5,155 nucleotides of DNA from Limiplasma merdipullorum (lineage in GTDB: Bacteria; Bacillota; Clostridia; Christensenellales; Aristaeellaceae). Made by a program: the position numbers and the translations under genes. This document shows positions 1 to 5,155 of this stretch, piece after piece. The DNA is taken from the NCBI GenBank assembly GCA_018711955.1, contig DVHQ01000298.1, positions 1-5,155 on the forward strand, written 5' to 3'. Within the stretch, counting starts at the first letter, position 1. Every line of letters begins with the position of its first letter. The notes under the pieces are model-generated. The model ran no database searches. It was given only the letters and a program-made list of their open reading frames with translations, and had not been told where the DNA came from.

Positions 1-123
1 TGCGGCTTCTGCAACGGCTGCTTCACCGGAAACTATCCCGTGGACCCGCCCCGCGACACCGCCAAGCTCAAGTTTGAGCGCAGCCTCACCGAGCGCCAAA
101 AGACGGAGGAAGGAAACCTATGA
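1..123 (+). CDS. purF: Amidophosphoribosyltransferase, C-terminal end (partial)
   Basis: This is the last 40 codons of a reading frame that enters from the left edge and stops with TGA at 121-123. The fragment begins CGFCNGCFTGNYPVD. A CxxCF-TG-YP motif close to the C-terminus is typical of the Fe-S form of glutamine PRPP amidotransferase, in which the last two cysteines of the motif help bind a [4Fe-4S] cluster (known for the Bacillus subtilis enzyme). PurF makes phosphoribosylamine from PRPP and glutamine, the first committed step of purine synthesis, in the cytoplasm. The remaining 33 residues are a charged tail, as expected after this motif. The stop overlaps the purM start as ATGA, and purF-purM is a common gene order, which supports the call. 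The catalytic and PRPP-binding parts lie outside the window, so the identity rests on this motif and the context. Confidence 0.88.
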   Translation, partial: CGFCNGCFTGNYPVDPPRDTAKLKFERSLTERQKTEEGNL

Positions 124-1160
124 AGAGCGAAAGCGCAAGCTACAAGGCCGCGGGGGTGGACATCACCGCCGGCTACCGCGCCGTGGAGCTGATGAAAAAG
201 CACGTGGCCCGCACCATGATTCCCGGCGTGCTGGAGGGCATCGGCGGCTTCGGCGGCCTGTTTGAGCTGGACATGACGGGCATCCAGCGCCCGGTGCTGG
301 TCAGCGGCACCGACGGCGTGGGCACCAAGCTCAAGCTGGCCTTTCTGATGGACAAGCATGACACCGTGGGCATCGACTGCGTGGCCATGTGCGTCAACGA
401 CATCATCTGCTGCGGCGCAAAGCCCCAGTTTTTTCTGGACTACGTGGCCGTGGGAAAGAACGTGCCCGAGCGCGTGGCGCAGATCGTGGGCGGCGTGGCC
501 GAGGGCTGCGTGCAGGCGGGCTGCGCGCTGGTGGGCGGTGAGACCGCCGAGATGCCCGGCTTCTACCCGGAGGACGAATACGACCTGGCCGGTTTCAGCG
601 TAGGCGTGGTGGACAAGAGCAAAATTCTGGATAAGGAAACCATGCAGGAGGGGGACGTACTCATCGCCCTGCCCTCCAGCGGCGTGCATTCCAACGGCTT
701 TTCGCTGGTGCGCAAGGTCTTTCAGGTGGAAAAGGGCGGGCTGGACCGCCGCTATGCAGACCTGGGCCAGACTTTGGGCGAAACGCTGCTTACTCCCACT
801 CGCATTTATGTGAAGCCCGTGCTGGCCCTGCTGAAGGCCGGGGTGCGCATTCGCTCCATCAGCCACATCACCGGCGGCGGCTTCTATGAGAACATCCCGC
901 GCTCGCTGGCCGAGGGCATGACGGCCCGCATCGAGCGCAGCGCCGTCAGGGTGCTGCCCATCTTTGACATCATCGCCCGCGAGGGCGGCATCCCCGAGCG
1001 CGACATGTTCAACACCTTCAACATGGGCGTGGGCATGTGCCTGACGGTTGCGGCGGAGGACGTCGATCTGGCGCTGGACAGCCTTGCGGACGCGGGCGAG
1101 GACGGCGCGTATGCGCTGGGTGAGATCGCGCGCGGCGAAGGCGGGATTGAGCTATGCTGA
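120..1160 (+). CDS. purM: Phosphoribosylformylglycinamidine cyclo-ligase (AIR synthetase)
   Basis: The 346-residue product has the usual PurM length (about 345). PurM closes the imidazole ring, converting FGAM to AIR with ATP, as a cytoplasmic dimer. Family motifs are present in order: AGVDITAGYRAV near residue 11; the glycine-rich GTDGVGTK at 63-70; VNDI with its metal/nucleotide-region Asn-Asp at 93-94; GGETAEMPGFY at 139-149; SSGVHSNGFSL at 186-196; and HITGGGFYENIPR at 249-261. FNTFNMGVGM at 297-306 marks the C-terminal AIRS domain. The ATG at 120 is preferred because AGGAAGG at 107-113 lies six bases upstream and the protein then starts at the normal place. The start overlaps the purF stop (ATGA), and the last seven bases overlap purN, pointing to translational coupling. 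No frameshift or missing motif is seen. Confidence 0.98.
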   Translation: MKSESASYKAAGVDITAGYRAVELMKKHVARTMIPGVLEGIGGFGGLFELDMTGIQRPVLVSGTDGVGTKLKLAFLMDKHDTVGIDCVAMCVNDIICCGAKPQFFLDYVAVGKNVPERVAQIVGGVAEGCVQAGCALVGGETAEMPGFYPEDEYDLAGFSVGVVDKSKILDKETMQEGDVLIALPSSGVHSNGFSLVRKVFQVEKGGLDRRYADLGQTLGETLLTPTRIYVKPVLALLKAGVRIRSISHITGGGFYENIPRSLAEGMTARIERSAVRVLPIFDIIAREGGIPERDMFNTFNMGVGMCLTVAAEDVDLALDSLADAGEDGAYALGEIARGEGGIELC

Positions 1161-1762
1161 ACATCGCGGTATTGGTGAGCGGCGGCGGGACCAATTTGCA
1201 GGCGCTTCTGGACGCGCAGGCGGCGGGAACGCTGAGGAGCGGCCGCATCACGCTGGTGGTGAGCAGCAAGGAGGGCGCCTACGCCCTGACCCGCGCGCAG
1301 AACGCGGGCGTGGAAACCGCGGTGCTCGCGCGCGAAGGCGGCGAGACGCCCGCCGCCTACGGCGAGAGGCTGATTGCGCTGCTGCGCGCCCACGGCGTCG
1401 GCATGGTGGTGCTGGCGGGCTTTATGCTCATTCTGGACGCGTGCGTGATCCGCGCCTACGAGGGCCGCATTCTGAATGTGCATCCCAGCCTCATCCCCGC
1501 CTTCTGCGGCGAGGGGTACTACGGGCTTCGCGTGCACCGGGCGGCGCTCTCTCGCGGCGTGAAGGTGACGGGCGCGACCGTGCACATCGTCAACGAGATT
1601 CCCGACGGCGGGCCGATTCTGGCGCAGAAGGCCGTGGAGGTGCTCCCCGGCGACACGCCCGAAACGCTGCAGCGCCGCGTGATGGAGCAGGCCGAATGGT
1701 TGCTCCTGCCCCAGGAGACCGAAAAGCTGGCAAGACGCCTGGAAGGGAGCGAAATGGCATGA
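1154..1762 (+). CDS. purN: Phosphoribosylglycinamide formyltransferase (GAR transformylase)
   Basis: This 202-residue protein is of normal PurN length. It moves a formyl group from 10-formyltetrahydrofolate to GAR, giving FGAR. The N-terminal VSGGGTNLQALLD (8-20) is the phosphate-binding loop region. VVLAGFMLIL (85-94) leads to the catalytic segment ILNVHPSLIP, where Asn108 and His110 correspond to Asn106 and His108 of the E. coli enzyme. IPDGGP supplies Asp151, matching E. coli Asp144, so the catalytic triad is complete. The loop after IP reads AFCGEGYYGLRVH, longer than the E. coli version (about KYPGLHTH); I remember this form from Clostridia. The gene starts inside purM with a seven-base overlap. 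The upstream sequence has only a weak, distant Shine-Dalgarno (AAGG at 1138-1141), so initiation probably depends on ribosomes finishing purM. Confidence 0.97.
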   Translation: MLNIAVLVSGGGTNLQALLDAQAAGTLRSGRITLVVSSKEGAYALTRAQNAGVETAVLAREGGETPAAYGERLIALLRAHGVGMVVLAGFMLILDACVIRAYEGRILNVHPSLIPAFCGEGYYGLRVHRAALSRGVKVTGATVHIVNEIPDGGPILAQKAVEVLPGDTPETLQRRVMEQAEWLLLPQETEKLARRLEGSEMA

Positions 1763-2460
1763 CCGATTTGTTTGCTTATCTGAAAGAACGCCCCTATCCG
1801 GGGCGCGGCATTCTGCTTGGCGCGACGCCCGCCGGAAAGGCTGTATGCGCCTATTTTATCATGGGTCGGAGCGAGAACAGCCGCAACCGCGTCTTTGAAA
1901 AAACCGACGACGGCATCCGCACCCGCGCGTGGGACGAAAGCAAGATGACCGATCCGAGCCTGATCATCTACCATCCCGTCAGGCGCATGGCGGACGGGAC
2001 GCTGATTGTGACCAACGGCGACCAGACTGATACCGTGCAGGATTTCCTCGCGCAGGGCAAGGGCTGGCTGGAGGCGCTGTGCTCGCGCACCTTCGAGCCC
2101 GACGAACCCAACTGGACGCCGCGCGTGTCCGGGCTGATTAAGCCCTGCGGGAGCCATCTGCTCTCCATCCTCAAGGCACAGGGCGGAAATCCGGACTGCT
2201 GCGAGCGCTTCTTCTACACCTATGACGCGGCCACGCCCGGCGTGGGCCATTTCATCAGCACCTATGAGGGCTTCGGCTCCCCGCTGCCCAGCTACCACGG
2301 CGAACCGGTCACGGCGCAGGTGCCGGACCTGGACGCCCCCGCGCTGGCGCAGGCCATCTGGGACGCGCTGGATGCGGACAACCGCGTGTCGCTCTACGTA
2401 TGCGTGGACGGGAATGAGGTCATCATCAACAAGCACGGCGGGGAGGATGAAAACAGATGA
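1759..2460 (+). CDS. purO: IMP cyclohydrolase, PurO type
   Basis: I call this a 233-residue IMP cyclohydrolase of the PurO family, first described in archaea and unrelated to the cyclohydrolase half of PurH. It closes FAICAR to IMP, the last step of the pathway. The archaeal enzyme has an Ntn-hydrolase-like fold. Recognisable conserved stretches are YPGRG (13-17), YFIMGRSENSRNRVF (32-46), TNGDQTDTV (85-93), FEPDEPNWTPRVSG (112-125), SILKAQGGNPD (136-146) and GHFISTY (163-169); these match the clostridial members of the family as I remember them. There is no signal peptide or membrane segment. The frame is open upstream as far as 1048, but that part is a shadow of purM and purN. The ATG at 1759 fits because it overlaps the purN stop as ATGA and follows GGAAGGGA at 1741-1748. 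Placement directly before an AICAR formyltransferase that lacks a cyclohydrolase domain strongly supports the role. Confidence 0.92.
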   Translation: MTDLFAYLKERPYPGRGILLGATPAGKAVCAYFIMGRSENSRNRVFEKTDDGIRTRAWDESKMTDPSLIIYHPVRRMADGTLIVTNGDQTDTVQDFLAQGKGWLEALCSRTFEPDEPNWTPRVSGLIKPCGSHLLSILKAQGGNPDCCERFFYTYDAATPGVGHFISTYEGFGSPLPSYHGEPVTAQVPDLDAPALAQAIWDALDADNRVSLYVCVDGNEVIINKHGGEDENR

Positions 2461-3632
2461 ACCAGCTGGAACTGAAATATGGCTGTAACCCCAACCAGAA
2501 GCCCGCGCGCATCTTCATGAAGGACGGCGAACTGCCCATCAAGGTGCTCAGCGGCCGGCCGGGCTATATCAACTTCCTGGACGCCTTTAACGGCTGGCAG
2601 CTGGTGCGTGAGCTGAAGCGCGCCACGGGTCTGCCCGCCGCCGCCAGCTTCAAGCACGTCAGCCCCGCCGGCGCGGCCGTGGGCCTGCCGCTTTCGGACG
2701 TGCTACGGCGCATCTACTTCATCGCCCCCGACGCGGAGCTCTCGCCTCTGGCCTGTGCCTACGCGCGCGCCCGTGGCGCGGACCGCATGTCCAGCTTCGG
2801 CGACTGGATTTCCCTGTCCGATGTGTGCGACGTCTCTACCGCAAAGCTCATCAAGCCCGAGGTGTCCGACGGCGTGATCGCCCCCGGCTATGAGCCGGAA
2901 GCCCTCGAAATTCTCAAATCCAAGCGCAAGGGCAACTACAACATCGTCGAGATCGACCCTGCCTACGAGCCCAGGAAGCTGGAGCAGAAGGATGTATTTG
3001 GCATCACCTTCGAGCAGGAACGCAACGAGCTGGTCATCGGAGACGATTTCTTCAGCAATGTCGTCACCGAAAACAAGGAGCTGCCCGACTTTGCCAAGCG
3101 CGACCTGGCGATTGCCATGATCGCCCTCAAGTACACGCAGTCCAACTCCGTATGCTATGTGAAGGACGGTCAGTGCATCGGCATCGGCGCGGGCCAGCAA
3201 AGCCGCATCCACTGCACGCGTCTGGCGGGCGACAAGGCCAACAACTGGTGGCTCAGGCAGCATGAAAAGACGCTGTCTCTGCCCTTTATTCCCACGCTCA
3301 AAAACCCCGACCGCGACAACGCCATCGACCGCTATATCAGCGACGAGTGGGACGATGTGCTGGCCGACGGCATCTGGCAGACGCTCTTTACCGAAAAGCC
3401 CGAGGTGCTCACCCCCGAGGAAAAGCGCGCGTGGCTTAAGAAGCTCACCGACGTTTCGCTGGGCAGCGACGCCTTCTTCCCCTTCCCCGACAACATTGAC
3501 CGCGCGGCCCGCAGCGGCGTGCGCTACATCGCCGAGCCGGGCGGCTCCATCCGCGACGGGCTGGTGATCGAGGCCTGCAACCGCTACGGCATCGCCATGG
3601 CGTTCACGGGGCTTCGTCTGTTCCATCATTGA
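2457..3632 (+). CDS. purH: AICAR formyltransferase, stand-alone (PurH C-terminal domain only)
   Basis: The 391-residue product is the AICAR transformylase part of PurH without the N-terminal MGS-like IMP cyclohydrolase domain. It formylates AICAR to FAICAR with 10-formyltetrahydrofolate. SFKHVSPAGAAVG carries Lys66-His67, matching catalytic Lys266-His267 of human ATIC. TQSNSVCY (227-234) holds Asn230, and GAGQQSRIHCTRLAGDKAN (244-262) holds Arg250. SDAFFPFPDN (337-346), the PGGS segment (361-364) and a terminal RLFHH complete the domain. The constant offset of about 200 from human numbering shows that exactly the first domain is absent. This is not a truncation: the start has GGGAGGA at 2441-2447, the ATG overlaps the purO stop as ATGA, and YGCNPNQKPARIF opens the domain naturally. 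The missing cyclohydrolase activity is supplied by the preceding gene. The symbol purH is used loosely, since the protein is monofunctional. Confidence 0.95.
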   Translation: MNQLELKYGCNPNQKPARIFMKDGELPIKVLSGRPGYINFLDAFNGWQLVRELKRATGLPAAASFKHVSPAGAAVGLPLSDVLRRIYFIAPDAELSPLACAYARARGADRMSSFGDWISLSDVCDVSTAKLIKPEVSDGVIAPGYEPEALEILKSKRKGNYNIVEIDPAYEPRKLEQKDVFGITFEQERNELVIGDDFFSNVVTENKELPDFAKRDLAIAMIALKYTQSNSVCYVKDGQCIGIGAGQQSRIHCTRLAGDKANNWWLRQHEKTLSLPFIPTLKNPDRDNAIDRYISDEWDDVLADGIWQTLFTEKPEVLTPEEKRAWLKKLTDVSLGSDAFFPFPDNIDRAARSGVRYIAEPGGSIRDGLVIEACNRYGIAMAFTGLRLFHH

Positions 3633-3635
3633 TTC

Positions 3636-3643
3636 GGGGGGGA
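3636..3643 (+). promoter_or_regulatory. G-rich ribosome binding site of purD
   Basis: A run of seven G followed by A lies six bases before the ATG at 3650. It can pair with the 16S anti-Shine-Dalgarno, partly through G-U pairs. It decides the purD start in favour of ATG 3650 over the in-frame TTG at 3629, which would overlap the end of the previous gene and add seven residues (MIRGGFG) before the normal MKVLVVGGGG N-terminus. Confidence 0.65.
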
Positions 3644-3649
3644 TTTGGC

Positions 3650-4924
3650 ATGAAGGTACTGGTCGTGGGCGGCGGCGGGCGCGAGCACGCCATCGTCCAG
3701 AAGCTCAAGGAAAGCAAGGAGATCACCGCGCTCTACTGCGCGCCGGGCAACGGCGGCATCGCGCGGGACGCCGCCTGCGTGCCCATCAAGGCCACGGATG
3801 TGGAGGCCATCGCGGACTGGGCTGGCGCGGAAAAGATGGATTACGTGGTCGTCACCCCGGATGACCCGCTGTGCCTGGGACTGGTGGACCTGCTGGCGGC
3901 GCGCGGCATCCCCGCCTTCGGGCCCGACAAGGCCGCGGCCCGCATCGAGGGCAGCAAGGTCTTTTCCAAGGACCTGATGCGCCGCTACGGCATCCCCACC
4001 GCGCGCTATGAGACCTTTGACGACGTGGAGGCGGCGCTTTCCTACGTGCGCACGGCTCCGTGTCCCGTGGTGGTCAAGGCCGACGGACTGGCGCTGGGCA
4101 AGGGCGTACTCATCTGCGAGACGAATGCGCAGGCCGAGGCGGCCGTGATCGAAATGATGAAAAACGGCAAGTTCGGTGCCTCCGGCAGCCGCGTGGTGGT
4201 GGAGGAGTTCCTGGAGGGGCCGGAGGTGAGCGTTCTGTGCTTCACCGACGGCACGGCCATCCGCCCCATGGCCTCCAGCATGGATCACAAGCGCGCGCTG
4301 GACGGCGACAGGGGCCTCAACACCGGCGGCATGGGCGTGATCGCGCCCAACCCCTGTTACACCCCCGAGGTGGCCGCGCGCTGCATGGAGGAGATCTTCC
4401 TGCCCACGCTGGCCGCCATGCGCAAGGAGGGCTGCCCCTTCCGCGGATGTTTGTACTTCGGGCTGATGATTACCAAGGACGGCCCGAAGGTAATCGAATA
4501 CAACTGCCGCTTCGGCGATCCGGAGACGCAGGCGGTGCTGCCGCTGTTGGAGAGCGACCTGTTTGCCATCATGCGGGCGACCACGGAGGGCACGCTTGCG
4601 CAGGCGGACGTGCGTTTCCGCGACGGCGCGAGCTGCTGCGTGGTGCTCGCCAGCAGCGGCTATCCTGAGAAGTACGAAACCGGCAAGCCCATCAGCGGCA
4701 TTCCGGAGGCGGAGAAGAGCGCCTATGTCTATCACGCGGGAACCAAGATGCTGGAAGATGGCACGCTGGTCACCTCCGGCGGGCGCGTGCTGGGCGTGAC
4801 CGCCGTGGCGGACGACCTGCTAAAGGCCATCCGGCTCGCCTACGAGGCCGCGGACCACATCCGCTTTGACGGCCTGCACCGCCGCGAGGACATCGGCGCA
4901 CGCGCCCTCAAGGCGCTCGGATGA
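3650..4924 (+). CDS. purD: Phosphoribosylamine--glycine ligase (GAR synthetase)
   Basis: From the ATG at 3650 the product is 424 residues, the normal length for PurD. It joins phosphoribosylamine to glycine with ATP, the second step of the pathway. The N-domain opens with MKVLVVGGGGREHAI. FGPDKAAARIEGSK (90-103) leads into the ATP-grasp domain, with VVKADGLALGKGV (141-153), VVVEEFLEGPEVSV (182-195) and the DGDRGLNTGGMG loop (218-229). IEYNCRFGDPETQ (282-294) contains the acidic and Asn metal-ligand positions and the GAR synthetase signature. FDGLHRREDIGARAL near the C-terminus is the usual end of the C-domain. One motif differs from the textbook form: VVTPDDPL (67-74) stands where E. coli has VGPEAPL. 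I recall PDDPL forms from clostridial PurD proteins, so this is probably lineage variation. The gene is separated from its upstream neighbour by 17 bases and from purL by 19, and is clearly in the same operon. Confidence 0.97.
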   Translation: MKVLVVGGGGREHAIVQKLKESKEITALYCAPGNGGIARDAACVPIKATDVEAIADWAGAEKMDYVVVTPDDPLCLGLVDLLAARGIPAFGPDKAAARIEGSKVFSKDLMRRYGIPTARYETFDDVEAALSYVRTAPCPVVVKADGLALGKGVLICETNAQAEAAVIEMMKNGKFGASGSRVVVEEFLEGPEVSVLCFTDGTAIRPMASSMDHKRALDGDRGLNTGGMGVIAPNPCYTPEVAARCMEEIFLPTLAAMRKEGCPFRGCLYFGLMITKDGPKVIEYNCRFGDPETQAVLPLLESDLFAIMRATTEGTLAQADVRFRDGASCCVVLASSGYPEKYETGKPISGIPEAEKSAYVYHAGTKMLEDGTLVTSGGRVLGVTAVADDLLKAIRLAYEAADHIRFDGLHRREDIGARALKALG

Positions 4925-4930
4925 CACACA

Positions 4931-4936
4931 AAGGAG
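4931..4936 (+). promoter_or_regulatory. Ribosome binding site of purL
   Basis: AAGGAG is the most canonical Shine-Dalgarno in the window and ends seven bases before the ATG at 4944. Another in-frame ATG at 4938 lies only one base after the motif, too close for efficient initiation, so the start is set at 4944 (MAVYRVYVEK) rather than MNMAVYRVYVEK. Confidence 0.8.
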
Positions 4937-4943
4937 AATGAAC

Positions 4944-5155
4944 ATGGCAGTTTACCGCGTATATGTGGAAAAATCGCCCGAATACGCCGTGGAGGCGCAG
5001 GGCCTTTTGAAGGAGATCCGGCACATTCTGCTCATCAAGAGCGTGACGGGCGTGCGCGTGCTCAACCGCTACGACGTGGAGGGCATCGAGCAGGCGCTGT
5101 TTGATCGCTGCATGCCGGTGGTCTTTTCCGAGCCGCCCGTGGACGTGACCTACGA
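4944..5155 (+). CDS. purL: Phosphoribosylformylglycinamidine synthase, N-terminal part (partial)
   Basis: Only the first 70 codons are present; the frame is open to the right edge. The product begins MAVYRVYVEK, followed by VEAQGLLKEIR (16-26), GVRVLNRYDVEGI (36-48) and VFSEPPVDV (60-68). I recognise these as the start of the large single-chain FGAM synthetase (about 1,200 residues or more) found in Clostridia. It converts FGAR to FGAM with glutamine and ATP, just before the PurM step. The N-terminal stretch would correspond to the PurS-like domain of the fused enzyme. A separate small PurS cannot be fully excluded from 70 residues, but the NRYDVEG and FSEPPVD wording is what I know from the large form. 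The location after purD in a purine operon fits. Confidence 0.85.
   Translation, partial: MAVYRVYVEKSPEYAVEAQGLLKEIRHILLIKSVTGVRVLNRYDVEGIEQALFDRCMPVVFSEPPVDVTY

Noticed and set aside
33..866. 277-codon open frame on the minus strand opposite purM
   Set aside because: It lies antisense to purM and its product is rich in His, Ala, Gly and Gln with no recognisable domain. This is a shadow of GC-rich codon use.
1048..1758. Upstream extension of the purO frame, which could read as an N-terminal fusion of about 237 residues
   Set aside because: The added part is Arg/Ala-rich, out of frame within purM and purN, and has no domain. The ATG at 1759 has a ribosome site and the usual ATGA coupling.
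884..3629. Other long minus-strand open frames (884-1585, 1519-2436, 2703-3629)
   Set aside because: Each is antisense to a fully motif-supported purine gene and carries no recognisable domain of its own.
2457..3632. Possible pseudogene or truncated purH
   Set aside because: The domain starts and ends cleanly, all catalytic positions are present, and the gene has its own ribosome site; the missing domain is replaced by the adjacent purO.
3629..3649. TTG start of purD at 3629
   Set aside because: It would add seven residues not seen in PurD and has no good ribosome site; ATG 3650 follows the G-rich site and gives the standard N-terminus.
3626..4735. 369-codon open frame on the minus strand opposite purD
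   Set aside because: It mirrors the third-position GC pattern of purD, has low-complexity His/Ala/Arg-rich content and no family motif.
1..5155. Purine riboswitch, PurR operator, terminator, CRISPR, tRNA or mobile element within the window
   Set aside because: All junctions are overlaps or spacers under 20 bases, leaving no room for leader elements, and no repeat array, inverted-repeat ends or tRNA-like fold was noticed.

Overview
The window is a stretch of one dense plus-strand operon for de novo purine (IMP) synthesis. No gene on the minus strand can be supported. Base composition is GC-rich, clearly above 60% by eye. The protein variants (PurO-type IMP cyclohydrolase, free-standing AICAR formyltransferase, PurD with a TPDDPL motif, PurN with an FCGEGYYG loop, PurL beginning VYRVYVEK) match what I remember from Clostridia, so I infer a GC-rich, probably gut-associated member of that class. 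No closer placement is possible from these data.

Layout, left to right: the last 40 codons of purF (1-123); purM (120-1160); purN (1154-1762); a purO-type IMP cyclohydrolase (1759-2460); a single-domain AICAR formyltransferase corresponding to the C-terminal half of PurH (2457-3632); purD (3650-4924); and the first 70 codons of purL (4944-5155), cut by the window edge. Coding density is close to 100%. The first four junctions overlap by 4, 7, 4 and 4 bases. The last two are short spacers of 17 and 19 bases, each holding a ribosome binding site. I see no terminator, promoter, RNA gene, repeat or mobile element; the operon promoter, and any regulator site or riboswitch, would lie upstream of the window.

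Together the genes cover PRPP amidotransferase (PurF), GAR synthetase (PurD), GAR formyltransferase (PurN), FGAM synthetase (PurL), AIR synthetase (PurM) and the last two steps, AICAR formylation and ring closure to IMP. PurE/PurK, PurC and PurB are not in the window. The most notable point is that the usual bifunctional PurH is replaced by two adjacent overlapping genes: a cyclohydrolase of the family first known from archaea, and a formyltransferase domain that resembles the C-terminal half of eukaryotic ATIC. To my knowledge this arrangement already occurs in Clostridia, so I do not claim a new system; the window is otherwise ordinary housekeeping metabolism.
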